The notes beneath the pieces were generated by a model that saw only the letters and a list, made by a program, of their open reading frames with translations, ran no database searches and was not told the origin of the DNA. From assembly GCF_003596335.1 (NCBI RefSeq), contig NZ_QZCH01000005.1, positions 84,963-148,962 on the forward strand: a stretch of 64,000 bases of DNA, read 5' to 3'. Numbering within the stretch: position 1 is the stretch's first letter; every line of letters starts with the position of its first letter. Of the stretch, positions 21,304-30,739 are shown in pieces. The DNA is from Motilimonas pumila (GTDB taxonomy: Bacteria > Pseudomonadota > Gammaproteobacteria > Enterobacterales > CBDFNC01). A program made the position numbers and the translations under genes.

Positions 21304-22659
21304 TTGGCGCAACCATCGGACATCGTCGGTCAAGTTAAACAGCAGCTGCAAGCTCACCCTAATCCGCAACGCTGCCTAGCACTGAGTGGCGGTGTTGATT
21401 CAGTGGTGTTGTTGCATATTTTGGTTTCGCTGAGAGACTCGTTAGGTTTTACTTTATCCGCGGTGCATGTTGATCATGGCTTAAGCGCTTATGCGCACGA
21501 TTGGGCACAGTTTTGTCAACAGCTTTGTCGACAGTGGCAAGTGCCGCTTCATATCAGCAAGGTCAGTGTGCCTCAGCACGCTCGGCAAAGCTTAGAAGCG
21601 AATGCCAGAGCGGCAAGATACCAAGCGCTAGGTAGCGCTTTGACTGACGGAGGTCAATTGCTCACCGCTCAACATCAAGACGATCAAGTTGAAAGCTTCT
21701 TACTTGCCGCAAAACGAGGCAGTGGCGTAGCAGGACTGGCGGCAATGCCAATGTGTAAATCTTTTGGCCAAGGCGAACATTGTCGGCCCTTATTGGCATG
21801 TTCCCGGCAGCAAATAGAAGCTTATGCGCAGGTTAACGCATTAAATTGGGTCGAAGATGACAGTAATCAAAGCACACGGTTTGACCGCAACTTTTTGCGT
21901 TTAGAAGTGTTGCCGCTGTTACAGTCGCGTTGGCCGCAAGTATCGCAAACCATGGCCAGAAGTGCTGAGCTTTGCGGCGAACAGCAAGCGTTATTAGAGC
22001 ATTATGTAACCATGGATCTTGATCGTTGCCAATACACTGATAATAGTTTGCTAATCGCTGAGCTAGCAAGCTGCAATCCCGCTCAGCGTATGGCTATTAT
22101 TCGGCTATGGCTGAAACAGCAAGGCTTTCATTGCCCTGCGGCCGCAAGGCTTAAACTGGTTTGGCAACAAGTCGCTCAAGCGGCAACATCTGCTGAGCCG
22201 GAGATGGATTTCAAGCAGTTTTCCATTCGCCGCTATCAACAAAGGCTATATTGTGTTGAGCCGCTTGCTGAGATCCCGAGCAAGCCCATACCTGTGATGC
22301 CTAATCAAACCGTTGCATTAGCTAATGGATTGACTTTGTGCTTGACCAAAGCCTGCAAACCAAACAGTTCTGACTCACAAGCAGGGGAGCACTCTTTGGG
22401 TGTTAAGGCCGGAGACTGTCTTTTAACACTCAGGTACCCTCACTCTTTAAACATGAAGGTCACGCCATACAAAAAGCGTCAACAAAGCTTGAAAAAAGTG
22501 CTGCAAGGGGCTGGTATTCCCCCTTGGCTTCGTCCTCGTACAGGCCTGCTTTATCAAGGTGATGATTTAGTTGCTGTTATTGGAGTATGCCAATGTGAAC
22601 GACTTAATCACCAGCCAATCGATTATCGAATGACGTTATCCTCGGCAAAGACGTCTTGA
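21304..22659 (+). CDS. tilS: tRNA(Ile)-lysidine synthase (TTG start)
   Basis: TilS converts C34 of the CAU-anticodon tRNA-Ile to lysidine, so that it reads AUA codons. The ATP-binding PP-loop SGGVDS is at residues 28-33. AVHVDHGLS, ARAARYQAL and TAQHQDDQVESFLL follow, and the C-terminal domain holds LKKVLQGAGIPPWLRPRTGLLY. The TTG start follows AGGAG at about 8-nt spacing. At 451 residues the length is close to E. coli. It lies 11 bp after dnaE and is probably co-transcribed. Its last 37 bases overlap the convergent FadE-like gene. Confidence 0.95.
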   Translation: MAQPSDIVGQVKQQLQAHPNPQRCLALSGGVDSVVLLHILVSLRDSLGFTLSAVHVDHGLSAYAHDWAQFCQQLCRQWQVPLHISKVSVPQHARQSLEANARAARYQALGSALTDGGQLLTAQHQDDQVESFLLAAKRGSGVAGLAAMPMCKSFGQGEHCRPLLACSRQQIEAYAQVNALNWVEDDSNQSTRFDRNFLRLEVLPLLQSRWPQVSQTMARSAELCGEQQALLEHYVTMDLDRCQYTDNSLLIAELASCNPAQRMAIIRLWLKQQGFHCPAAARLKLVWQQVAQAATSAEPEMDFKQFSIRRYQQRLYCVEPLAEIPSKPIPVMPNQTVALANGLTLCLTKACKPNSSDSQAGEHSLGVKAGDCLLTLRYPHSLNMKVTPYKKRQQSLKKVLQGAGIPPWLRPRTGLLYQGDDLVAVIGVCQCERLNHQPIDYRMTLSSAKTS

Positions 22660-24476
22660 ATGAGATCGCGATAAAACCGACTACTGCTTGCGCATGCTGC
22701 TTTTATTGCTGCTTGGTTATCATCTGACTCGGTGCGAATAAAACTGTGGGAAGGTATTACCCAATAACACAATAATTGCTGAATACTGCCTAGAGGCAGA
22801 TTGTGTTTAATATTTTGCAACAAATAATCGACTTCGTTTAGGCACTTATCCATGGCGCTAAAGGTTACTGCGGGGGGTAAGTTACAACGCAGCAAACTGG
22901 TAAGCTCGTAGATTTTACTCAACAACAGCAGACATTTTTGTTGTAAAGAATGCTGTTGGCTTGGCGTTAGTTGACCAAACAATAACAATTCCCCTAAAAC
23001 GGCTTGTAAGTGAGAGAGCTTTTTAACCGCAATAAAGTAATTGAGCTCTTTTGCCTTAAATTTGCCAATGGGGCGAAATCGATATCTTGCGGCATAAATA
23101 AGCTGACTCATACTATAGCCGTAGTGAGAGAAAATGTGGCTATCGAACGCTGTTATATCGGGATCGGGCCAACACGCTAAATACTCTTGAGTTAGAAAAG
23201 GATGACAGCAATATAAATACTGAAAATAGCTTTGAGGTGTCATCGTTGTTGTTTCATGTCGAGTATTTTTAACAATTCGATTCAATAAGTCACAAATCAA
23301 AGGCGCATTTTCGCCATTATCTAAGCCAACACAAGTCATCATTATACTGGCTTCATAAGGCACAAGGCGTTGTAATAAAGCCTGCGCTTTATCATCTTCT
23401 TGTTGCGCTAAGTATTTCAGTAAAGCGCGCTTCATTTCTGCTGACTGCAGCGCAGTTTGCAATAACTGTTGTTTAGCTTGAAAACCTTGCCAAAGTTGAT
23501 GGCTTTGCACTTCGGGAAGCCTTTGCCAAGGCGCAGTGTTTTTCATTTGTGAAGTTAAGATTGTATGCGGAAATTGCAAGATATTGAGCCAATACTCGTC
23601 TTGCTTTTGCTCAATAATGATTTCGCTTACCACCTTACTGGCCTCAACGAAGAAGGCTTGTCGGCGACAAGACGTATCAGTAGGCGCATAAATTAACAGC
23701 AAGTACTGCGGTGAAAAAGGGCAGGGTAACGGCTTTTCAAGCGACTTCCCTTGTTGTAAAAGTGCTAGCTCAGCGTCATCTAAAATAAAGCTTTGCCAAG
23801 TAGCGGGGTCATTATGCCAAGGTTGTGACGGGGATGCGTCAGTATTTGGCGTCCATTGTTGGATATCCAAGCTATTAAGTGATGCAAGGTGCGCAGCAAG
23901 TTGCATATCAGCGTTGGCCACTTTTTGGATCACCTTATGACAGAAATACAAGCTGTAGCCCGTTTGCTCAATGTCTTTGGCGGGACAAAGCCTGAGGAAG
24001 CCTTGTTGTAGAATAAGTGACCAACATGGCTTTGCAATGCTATTTAAACTGCTGGGGTGCATTAAGCTTAGGCGGCAAAGGTTGTCTACTGGGCCAGTTA
24101 AAAATGCTTGCTCCGCCGCGCTTAAGCGCGGTGCACTGAGGGTGAATAAATCTTGCCAGCGCAAACGCCCGGTGCTTAAAGGTTGCTCTAACCAAGTATT
24201 AAAACTGGTCGGCTCTGGTGCTGGCCAATGATGACTATAACGAATAAAGAGTTGTAACAGCCCCTGACTGATATATTGCCTTCGAAGTGAGCCATGGTTC
24301 AGCAGTACAAAGCCGCATAAGTAAAACAGCCATAACCAACTAGGTAAGAAATCCAGTGATATAGTGACTAAAAGCGCCACGCCCATCAACAGGCTGCAAG
24401 TTAACAGCGATAGCTTTAATGCACATAAAACCAAAGTAAAAACAAAAAGTAATAATACAACTAGCATCGTTAACAT
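22623..24476 (-). CDS. Diverged FadE-like membrane protein lacking a recognisable acyl-CoA dehydrogenase core
   Basis: The 617-residue protein has two or three N-terminal membrane segments (residues 1-60). The motif PRLSAAEQAFLTGPVDNLCR near residue 115 closely resembles a segment of E. coli FadE. The C-terminal third also resembles FadE: CCHPFLTQEYLACW, then AFDSHIFSHYG, and a long helical region like the DUF1974 domain. FadE is about 814 residues, so roughly 200 are missing. The FAD-binding sequence with PEAGSD and the glycine-rich core are not found. The gene lies divergent from gmhA-yafJ, where E. coli has fadE. It is probably a non-catalytic FadE derivative, but its function is unknown. 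It has no frameshift and is open throughout, so it is not an obvious pseudogene. Confidence 0.7.
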   Translation of the reverse strand: MLTMLVVLLLFVFTLVLCALKLSLLTCSLLMGVALLVTISLDFLPSWLWLFYLCGFVLLNHGSLRRQYISQGLLQLFIRYSHHWPAPEPTSFNTWLEQPLSTGRLRWQDLFTLSAPRLSAAEQAFLTGPVDNLCRLSLMHPSSLNSIAKPCWSLILQQGFLRLCPAKDIEQTGYSLYFCHKVIQKVANADMQLAAHLASLNSLDIQQWTPNTDASPSQPWHNDPATWQSFILDDAELALLQQGKSLEKPLPCPFSPQYLLLIYAPTDTSCRRQAFFVEASKVVSEIIIEQKQDEYWLNILQFPHTILTSQMKNTAPWQRLPEVQSHQLWQGFQAKQQLLQTALQSAEMKRALLKYLAQQEDDKAQALLQRLVPYEASIMMTCVGLDNGENAPLICDLLNRIVKNTRHETTTMTPQSYFQYLYCCHPFLTQEYLACWPDPDITAFDSHIFSHYGYSMSQLIYAARYRFRPIGKFKAKELNYFIAVKKLSHLQAVLGELLLFGQLTPSQQHSLQQKCLLLLSKIYELTSLLRCNLPPAVTFSAMDKCLNEVDYLLQNIKHNLPLGSIQQLLCYWVIPSHSFIRTESDDNQAAIKAACASSSRFYRDLIQDVFAEDNVIR

Positions 24477-24537
24477 AACCCACCTCAGTATAAGCTAAGA
24501 TGTAATTTGATGAAGTTGCAAGCTGTTAGTTCTGAAA

Positions 24538-24565
24538 TTGCACAATTGTCGTAGGCAGATAAAAT
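24538..24565 (+). promoter_or_regulatory. Possible gmhA promoter
   Basis: TTGCAC (24538-24543) and TAAAAT (24560-24565) are 16 bp apart and would start a leader of about 35 nt before the gmhA ATG. It lies in the divergent gap with the FadE-like gene. Found by inspection only. Confidence 0.45.
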
Positions 24566-24605
24566 GATGTGTGTCAGAATGTTGTTTTTTGCGATGGGAG
24601 CCCAG

Positions 24606-25181
24606 ATGTATCAAGATTTAATCAAAGCGGAATTAGCGCAAGCCGGGCAAGTTCTTGAAGCTTTTATTCAAGATACGGCGAACATGCAAAAGATTGAAGC
24701 GGCGGCAAAATTGATAGCCGATAGCTTCAAGGCTGAAGGTAAGGTGTTATCTTGTGGTAATGGCGGTTCACACTGCGACGCAATGCACTTTGCTGAAGAG
24801 CTTACCGGCCGTTATCGAGATGACCGACCTTCATTACCTGGGATCGCGATTTCTGATGCTAGCCATTTATCTTGTGTCAGTAACGATTACGGCTTTGCTG
24901 AAGTGTTCTCTCGCTATGTCGCTGGGGTTGGCCGCAAAGGTGATGTGTTAGTCGGTCTTAGCACCAGTGGTAACTCTGAAAATATAATTAAAGCGATAGA
25001 TGTCGCCAAAAGTAAGGGCATGCAAACCATTGCTCTCACGGGCAAAGACGGTGGCAAAATGGCAGGACTAGCCGATATTGAAATTCGAGTGCCACATTTT
25101 GGTTATGCCGATAGAATTCAAGAAGTGCATATTAAAATCATTCATATATTGATCTATCTAATTGAAAAAGAAATGGCTTAA
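24606..25181 (+). CDS. gmhA: Sedoheptulose 7-phosphate isomerase
   Basis: GmhA makes D-glycero-D-manno-heptose 7-phosphate, the first step toward the heptose of LPS inner core. The SIS-domain protein of 191 residues matches E. coli closely: [10 protein letters not shown] start, [51 protein letters not shown] and the C-terminal HIKIIHILI. An upstream ATG at 24564 is in frame, but the ATG at 24606 has GGGAG just before it and the family N-terminus. It is followed after 38 bp by yafJ, as in E. coli. Confidence 0.97.
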   Translation: MYQDLIKAELAQAGQVLEAFIQDTANMQKIEAAAKLIADSFKAEGKVLSCGNGGSHCDAMHFAEELTGRYRDDRPSLPGIAISDASHLSCVSNDYGFAEVFSRYVAGVGRKGDVLVGLSTSGNSENIIKAIDVAKSKGMQTIALTGKDGGKMAGLADIEIRVPHFGYADRIQEVHIKIIHILIYLIEKEMA

Positions 25182-25219
25182 GCTCAAGCTAGCAGCATTA
25201 AGGAGCAGACCGAGGTTAT

Positions 25220-25987
25220 ATGTGTGAGTTATTGGGCATGAGTGCCAATGTACCAACAGATATTTGTTTTAGTTTCACTGGCCTAGTTAAGAGGGGCGGC
25301 GAAACCGGCCCCCACAAAGATGGCTGGGGCATTACCTTTTATGAAGGAAAAGGGTGCCGTAGTTTTAAGGACCCTCACCCAAGTTGCGAGTCAAAAATAG
25401 CCGAGCTGGTAAAAGCTTACCCCATTAAAAGTGAAGCGGTGATTAGTCATATCCGCCAAGCGAACCGGGGGGGGGTGAGCTTAGAGAATACTCACCCTTT
25501 TAGCCGGGAAATTTGGGGCCGAAACTGGACCTACGCCCACAATGGCCAACTCACAGGCTACAAAACCCTTGAAACAGGGGACGCGATACCTGTCGGCGCA
25601 ACTGACAGTGAAAAAGCGTTTTGCTGGATTTTACATCAGCTGCGTCAAAAATATCGCCGTAAGCCTGCGAACAAACTGGCGGTGTTTAAATTCATTGCCC
25701 AGTGTTGTGATCAGTTAAGAGCAAAGGGTGTGTTTAATATGCTATTGACCGATGGCGATTATGTGATGGCTTATTGCAGTAATAACCTGCACTGGATCAC
25801 CCGGCGAGCGCCATTTGGAGAAGCGCGCTTGATTGATGAAGACGTAGTGATAGATTTTCAAAAAGAGACCACTCCCAATGACGTTGTCACTGTGATTGCG
25901 ACTCGCCCACTAACAGATGGCGAGGTGTGGCATAAAATGCAGCCCGGCGAGTTTGCTGTTTTTAAGCAGGGCGAAAAGTTATTGTAG
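25220..25987 (+). CDS. yafJ: Class II glutamine amidotransferase YafJ
   Basis: YafJ is a stand-alone class II (Ntn-type) glutamine amidotransferase domain; its physiological substrate is not established. The nucleophile Cys2 ([12 protein letters not shown]) follows the initiator methionine, and [19 protein letters not shown] and [20 protein letters not shown] carry the family motifs. The length of 255 is normal. A run of nine G residues at 25467-25475 codes for the NRGGV segment and could slip. The gene is 38 bp after gmhA and is followed by a strong terminator shared with purN. Confidence 0.95.
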   Translation: MCELLGMSANVPTDICFSFTGLVKRGGETGPHKDGWGITFYEGKGCRSFKDPHPSCESKIAELVKAYPIKSEAVISHIRQANRGGVSLENTHPFSREIWGRNWTYAHNGQLTGYKTLETGDAIPVGATDSEKAFCWILHQLRQKYRRKPANKLAVFKFIAQCCDQLRAKGVFNMLLTDGDYVMAYCSNNLHWITRRAPFGEARLIDEDVVIDFQKETTPNDVVTVIATRPLTDGEVWHKMQPGEFAVFKQGEKLL

Positions 25988-26007
25988 CCAAGCTCAATAT
26001 TTTCAGA

Positions 26008-26037
26008 TAAAAAAACCTGCCAATGGCAGGTTTTTTT
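26008..26037. terminator. Bidirectional terminator between yafJ and purN
   Basis: CCTGCC (26016-26021) and GGCAGG (26025-26030) pair around an AAT loop, with an A-run on the left and a T-run of seven on the right. It can end yafJ transcripts on the plus strand and purN transcripts on the minus strand. Confidence 0.9.
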
Positions 26038-26057
26038 ATTGGGTTATCTTTCAGCTA

Positions 26058-26699
26058 CTATTCTGCAGCATAGCCAGCAGGACTCAATACTTGTTGGTCA
26101 AGCAAGGCTTTGCCGTCTTGCATCTGCAAGCGCCCTGCAACAAACCATTGTACCGCCAGAGGGTATATACGGTGCTCTTGATCCAGCACTCGAGCCGCTA
26201 AATCTTCCGCAGTATCGCCTTCAAACACCGGCACTTTAGCCTGCAGTATCACAGGGCCACCATCAAGCTCTTCAGTGACAAAATGTACGCTTGCGCCGTG
26301 AGCTTCATCACCAGCATCTAAAGCTCGCTGATGAGTGTGTAAGCCTTGGTATTTAGGTAATAAAGACGGATGAATATTCAGCATTTTACCGGCATAACGG
26401 CGGACAAAATCCGGCGTCAGAATCCGCATAAAGCCAGCTAATACGATAAGATCAGGTTGATACTTATCGATAGCTTGACCAAGCAATGCATCATACTCTT
26501 CACGCTTAGCAATGCCTTTGCTTACTACCACGTCTGTAGCAATGCCGGCTTCCTGAGCGCGCGTTAAACCGAAAGCATCGGGTTTATTACTGATAACCGC
26601 GACCACTTCCCCTGCGTTATCACTCAGGTGCACTTTATCAATCACTGCTTGCAAATTACTGCCAGAGCCAGAGATTAATACGAGTATTTTTTTGCTCAT
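26058..26699 (-). CDS. purN: Phosphoribosylglycinamide formyltransferase 1
   Basis: PurN formylates GAR with 10-formyl-THF in purine synthesis. The N-terminal loop LISGSGSNLQAVID, the catalytic NIHPSLLPKYQGLHTH near residue 105 (Asn and His), and the ASVHFVTEELDGGP segment with the catalytic aspartate are clear. The length of 213 matches E. coli. The ATG lies 8 bp after the purM stop on the same strand, so purM-purN form one operon, as in E. coli. Confidence 0.98.
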   Translation of the reverse strand: MSKKILVLISGSGSNLQAVIDKVHLSDNAGEVVAVISNKPDAFGLTRAQEAGIATDVVVSKGIAKREEYDALLGQAIDKYQPDLIVLAGFMRILTPDFVRRYAGKMLNIHPSLLPKYQGLHTHQRALDAGDEAHGASVHFVTEELDGGPVILQAKVPVFEGDTAEDLAARVLDQEHRIYPLAVQWFVAGRLQMQDGKALLDQQVLSPAGYAAE

Positions 26700-26707
26700 G
26701 GCTAACC

Positions 26708-27748
26708 TTAGTTAATTTCTACTTGCGGCTCACCGTCTTTAGCATCTTCGATGTGGCCAATCACCCATGCTTGCTCGCCGTGAGCATTAAGCAGCTCAAC
26801 CGCTTTTTCTTTGTCAGCATCAGCCACGGCAATCACCATGCCTACGCCACAGTTGAACGTGCGGTACATTTCTTCTGTTTCAACGTTGCCGTTTTGCTGT
26901 AGCCAGTTGAAAACTTCTGGCCACTGCCAGCTGTTGCCATCGATCACCGCCTTGGCACTGGCGGGTAATACGCGAGGAATGTTTTCCCAAAAGCCGCCGC
27001 CAGTAATATGAGAAAGTGCGTGTACGTCAGCTTGTTTGATCAGTTCAAGCACAGACTTCACATATATACGAGTGGGCTCTAGCAAGGTTTCGCCTAAGGT
27101 ATTATCGCCAAAAGCTTGCATTGGATCTGCGCCAGACACTTCTAGGATTTTACGTACTAGTGAGTAACCGTTAGAGTGCGGGCCACTTGAACCAAGTGCG
27201 ATTAAGGCATCGCCAGCAGCAACTTTGGAGCCATCAATGACTTCTGATTTTTCAACTACACCGACACAAAAACCGGCCATGTCGTAGTCATCGCCTTCGT
27301 ACATGCCTGGCATTTCAGCTGTTTCGCCACCAATCAATGAACAGTTAGATTGTTCACAACCGTCACCAATACCTGTTACAACTGCTGCAGCAACGTCAAC
27401 GTCTAGCTTACCGGTGGCGTAATAATCAAGAAAGAATAATGGCTCTGCACCCTGTACGATAAGGTCGTTAACACACATCGCCACTAAGTCGATGCCTACT
27501 GTGTCATGTTTTTTTAGGTCAATCGCCAAACGCAATTTCGTGCCAACACCGTCGGTGCCTGCAACAAGCAAAGGCTCTTTGTAGCCTGTTGGCAGTTGGC
27601 ACAATGCCCCAAAACCACCTAAACCGCCCAATACTTCAGGTCGTTTGGTGCGCTTAGACACACCTTTAATACGTTCTACTAGAGCGTTACCAGCATCGAT
27701 ATCAACGCCGGCGTCTTTGTAACTTAAGGAAGTGGTTTCGTTGCTCAC
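26708..27748 (-). CDS. purM: Phosphoribosylformylglycinamidine cyclo-ligase (GTG start)
   Basis: PurM closes the imidazole ring to make AIR, using ATP. The N-terminal [44 protein letters not shown] and [14 protein letters not shown] segments match the E. coli enzyme nearly throughout. The GTG at 27748 follows GAGGGAT at about 7 nt and gives 346 residues. A longer in-frame ATG version adds 15 residues with no family counterpart and was rejected. It is divergent from upp across 214 bp and followed by purN. Confidence 0.95.
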   Translation of the reverse strand: MSNETTSLSYKDAGVDIDAGNALVERIKGVSKRTKRPEVLGGLGGFGALCQLPTGYKEPLLVAGTDGVGTKLRLAIDLKKHDTVGIDLVAMCVNDLIVQGAEPLFFLDYYATGKLDVDVAAAVVTGIGDGCEQSNCSLIGGETAEMPGMYEGDDYDMAGFCVGVVEKSEVIDGSKVAAGDALIALGSSGPHSNGYSLVRKILEVSGADPMQAFGDNTLGETLLEPTRIYVKSVLELIKQADVHALSHITGGGFWENIPRVLPASAKAVIDGNSWQWPEVFNWLQQNGNVETEEMYRTFNCGVGMVIAVADADKEKAVELLNAHGEQAWVIGHIEDAKDGEPQVEIN

Positions 27749-27962
27749 TGAGATCCCTCGCCAAAATAACCAGATATGAGGTGTCAAAGGCAAAATTTAC
27801 CAATGACAGGAAAAAAACGCGGCCATTTTATCAGACACTCAGCGGTAGCAAAAATTTTTCTGCCTATAATTCTGCATTTTTATTAATGATCAATTATGAG
27901 ACCAGCAGCTTTTGCTACAATTTTTCAGTAATTTGCCATTTTATAATGAGACGGAGAAATAA

Positions 27963-28589
27963 ATGCAGATACGTGAAGTTAAACACCCGCTGATTCAGCA
28001 TAAACTGGGTTTGATGCGAGAAGCTGAAATAAGCACCAAACGATTCCGCGAATTGGCACGAGAAGTGTCTGCATTACTGACTTATGAGGCCACGGCTGAT
28101 TTAGCCTTGGAAACTGTCACTATTCAAGGTTGGGCGGGTGACATTCAGGTTCAGCAAATCAAAGGCAAAAAAATCACAGTGGTGCCTATTTTACGCGCCG
28201 GATTAGGCATGATGGATGGGGTATTAGAGCACATGCCAAGTGCAAAAGTCAGCGTGGTGGGCATCTACCGTGATGAAGAAACGCTTCAACCTGTGTCTTA
28301 CTTTGAAAAGTTAGTCAGTCAAATTGACGAGCGTTTGGCGCTGGTGGTTGACCCTATGCTTGCAACGGGCGGGTCTATGATTGCTACCTTGGACTTACTT
28401 AAGAAAAAGGGTTGTAAGAATATTAAAGTCTTAGTGTTGGTTGCAGCGCCAGAAGGTTTGGCCGCGCTAGAACAAGCGCATCCAGATATTGAACTGTATA
28501 CCGCGGCCATAGATGAGCGTTTGAACGAGCATGGCTATATTATGCCTGGCCTTGGCGACGCGGGCGATAAAATTTTTGGCACCAAGTAA
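27963..28589 (+). CDS. upp: Uracil phosphoribosyltransferase
   Basis: Upp salvages uracil to UMP with PRPP. The 208-residue protein matches E. coli over its length: [34 protein letters not shown], the PRPP-binding [21 protein letters not shown] near residue 130, and [13 protein letters not shown] at the C-terminus. The ATG follows ACGGAG. The uracil transporter uraA is 37 bp downstream, so uptake and phosphoribosylation are encoded together. It is divergent from purMN, as in E. coli. Confidence 0.99.
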   Translation: MQIREVKHPLIQHKLGLMREAEISTKRFRELAREVSALLTYEATADLALETVTIQGWAGDIQVQQIKGKKITVVPILRAGLGMMDGVLEHMPSAKVSVVGIYRDEETLQPVSYFEKLVSQIDERLALVVDPMLATGGSMIATLDLLKKKGCKNIKVLVLVAAPEGLAALEQAHPDIELYTAAIDERLNEHGYIMPGLGDAGDKIFGTK

Positions 28590-28626
28590 GTTTTCCAGGT
28601 AACCGTAACTGAGTAAGGATTCACTC

Positions 28627-29874
28627 ATGGACTCAACCTCTGAGACCGAACAACCTTGGCTTGATCAAAGCCCATTGCAGCAAGCGATAGCGGGCTCCCA
28701 AATGCTGTTTGTGGCGTTCGGAGCCTTGGTTCTTATGCCCCTGATTACCGGGCTCGACCCCAATGTGGCCATGTTCACAGCAGGCATAGGTACACTATTG
28801 TTTCAGCTGGTCACCAAACGCATGGTGCCGATTTTTTTGGCTTCCTCGTTCGCATTTATTGCGCCGATTATGTATGGCGTACAAACGTGGGGAATTGCCG
28901 CCACCATGTCCGGTCTAATGGTGGCAGGGGTGATGTACATGGTTATGGCGGGTTTTGTGCGCATTCGTGGCTCTGAGTTTATCCACCGTTTGCTTCCTCC
29001 AGTTGTGGTTGGGCCTGTGATCATGGTGATAGGCCTTGGCCTTGCACCGCTTGCCGTTAACATGGCCATAGGCAAGACTGGTGATGGCAGCACAGAATTA
29101 ATGGCGCAAAATACGGCGTTGATGATCTCCATTCCTGCGTTGTTGACTACTTTGCTTATGTCGACGGTGGGCAAGGGCATTTTTAAACTTGTGCCGATTT
29201 TATCTGGGGTACTCGTGGGGTATGGCCTGGCCGTTGTATTTGGCCAGGTAGATTTTAGCATCATCGCTGCCGCGAGTTGGTTTAGCGTGCCAAATTTTGT
29301 CGCCCCAGAGCTGCATTGGGGAGCCATTTTATTTATGATTCCAGTGGCAATCGCACCTGCGGTTGAGCATGTCGGCGACATATTGGCGATTGGCTCCGTG
29401 ACCAAGAAAGACTACCTGCAAAAACCTGGATTACATCGCACCTTGTTCGGCGATGGTTTAGCGACTACCGCGGCCGCGTGTTTTGGTGGACCGCCTAATA
29501 CTACTTATTCTGAGGTAACAGGTGCGGTAATGCTGACCAAAAACTTTAACCCTAAAGTGATGACATGGGCAGCAGGTTTTGCCATTTGCTTAGCGTTTAT
29601 TGGGAAGTTTGGCGCGGTGTTGCAAACGGTGCCTCCGGTTGTCATGGGCGGCATTATGATCTTGTTGTTTGGTACTATCGCGTCTGTAGGATTAAATACC
29701 CTGATTCGCCACCAAGTGGATTTATCAAATGCCCGTAACCTTTGCATTGTTTCTATTGTATTGGTGTTTGGCATCGGTGGAATGGCTTTTGGCATAGGAT
29801 CATTTAGCCTGCAAGGCGTGAGTTTATGTGGTCTGGTGGCCATTGGCCTTAACCTTGCTCTACCAAGGCGGTAA
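28627..29874 (+). CDS. uraA: Uracil:proton symporter UraA
   Basis: UraA imports uracil across the inner membrane with protons. The 415 residues contain about 14 hydrophobic segments. The two glutamates that bind uracil in E. coli UraA are found in APAVEHVGDI, near residue 245, and NTTYSEVTGAV, near residue 295, together with CFGGPPNTTY of the nucleobase-ascorbate family. The start ATG follows AAGGA. It is downstream of upp in one operon. Confidence 0.96.
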   Translation: MDSTSETEQPWLDQSPLQQAIAGSQMLFVAFGALVLMPLITGLDPNVAMFTAGIGTLLFQLVTKRMVPIFLASSFAFIAPIMYGVQTWGIAATMSGLMVAGVMYMVMAGFVRIRGSEFIHRLLPPVVVGPVIMVIGLGLAPLAVNMAIGKTGDGSTELMAQNTALMISIPALLTTLLMSTVGKGIFKLVPILSGVLVGYGLAVVFGQVDFSIIAAASWFSVPNFVAPELHWGAILFMIPVAIAPAVEHVGDILAIGSVTKKDYLQKPGLHRTLFGDGLATTAAACFGGPPNTTYSEVTGAVMLTKNFNPKVMTWAAGFAICLAFIGKFGAVLQTVPPVVMGGIMILLFGTIASVGLNTLIRHQVDLSNARNLCIVSIVLVFGIGGMAFGIGSFSLQGVSLCGLVAIGLNLALPRR

Positions 29875-29880
29875 TGAACA

Positions 29881-29974
29881 CGGCGGGCACTCGCGCGTTA
29901 CATTTATGGCGAGTGCTTTAGCCGCAATACGAGAAAACTTGTGAACCAGTAATCAATTCTTGTTTGATTATTTT
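29881..29974 (+). terminator. Hairpins after uraA, weak terminator candidates
   Basis: GCACTCGC (29887-29894) pairs with GCGAGTGC (29909-29916), with an outer CGGC/GCCG (29881-29884, 29921-29924), but no T-run follows. A second AT-rich hairpin, TAATCAA/TTGATTA (29950-29956, 29964-29970), is followed by TTTT. Either could end upp-uraA transcripts. Confidence 0.45.
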
Positions 29975-30061
29975 GTGACCTTTTTTGAATCTTGATATCA
30001 TGCTCATAAATCATCCAACTTGCCTCGTTGAAATACGCTAGGCTTAATATGAGAGCAGATC

Positions 30062-30526
30062 ATGAAGTACTTATGCCAATCGTTGATGCTAGTGTTGAGC
30101 TTATCACTTGCCCCATTATTACAAGCTGAAGTTTATCAATGGACGGACGCCAACGGTACGGTACACTTTAGCTCTCAACCGCGTATTAAGGGACAATCCA
30201 AAACAGTTGAGGTGAATGAGGTTAACGTGGTAGCACCGCAGCAAGCCGCAGCGACACCTGCCCCTGTTGCAGTCCTTGATGCTGTTGAACAAAAAGTGAG
30301 CACGCAGAAAAACTCCACCACTTCTTTTGCTGCCACCGACCCTCAAAATACTTCAGTAGTATCAGGCATCGAGACAGATTTATGCACTAAGGCAAAACAA
30401 AAGCAACGTTTTGGTCAGCAAATTCTTGATGAGAATATTGATGAAGTAGGTGGCGTGAAAATACACAAAAAGCACGTTAAAGAAATGCTGGCCACTTCTA
30501 AAGCGCAAATTAAGCAATTTTGTTAA
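30062..30526 (+). CDS. Exported DUF4124-domain protein
   Basis: The function is unknown. A signal peptide is seen at residues 1-22 (cleavage after LLQA), and then the short DUF4124 signature EVYQWTDANGTVHFSSQP at the mature N-terminus. A low-complexity Ala/Pro/Val linker follows (residues 55-75), and then a C-terminal part with two cysteines (one near residue 107, one at the end) and many lysines. The length is 154. The protein is predicted to be periplasmic. It stands alone, with uraA 187 bp upstream and the DUF2066 gene 213 bp downstream; that downstream gap shows no clear structure. Confidence 0.8.
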   Translation: MKYLCQSLMLVLSLSLAPLLQAEVYQWTDANGTVHFSSQPRIKGQSKTVEVNEVNVVAPQQAAATPAPVAVLDAVEQKVSTQKNSTTSFAATDPQNTSVVSGIETDLCTKAKQKQRFGQQILDENIDEVGGVKIHKKHVKEMLATSKAQIKQFC

Positions 30527-30739
30527 TCGTTTTTGATGAATACGAACGGGGGATTTGAGTCTAACAAGGTCCCTTATCTGCCCCGTCATGATCTTTCCTT
30601 ACCAAGAATCGGCTTTAATTAGTCACACTGCCTTATCATAGAATGGCAAAAGTACTGAAACCTGACCTCGGCACTTGCTCTCTTTTCATGCATGGTTCAT
30701 TATTCGGCGCTGAAATTTATTACCTATTCTGGGAAAAGC

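Noticed and set aside
27843..27925. Palindromic AT-rich pieces between purM and upp considered as PurR boxes
   Set aside because: Neither GCAAAAATTTTTCTGC nor AGCAGCTTTTGCT fits the PurR operator in symmetry and central CG.
27942..27947. TATAAT before upp as a -10 box
   Set aside because: It would start the transcript within about 10 nt of the ATG and inside the ribosome site, with no -35.
28803..29405. Minus-strand frame of 200 codons
   Set aside because: Shadow of uraA; Thr/Pro/Met-rich composition without family features.
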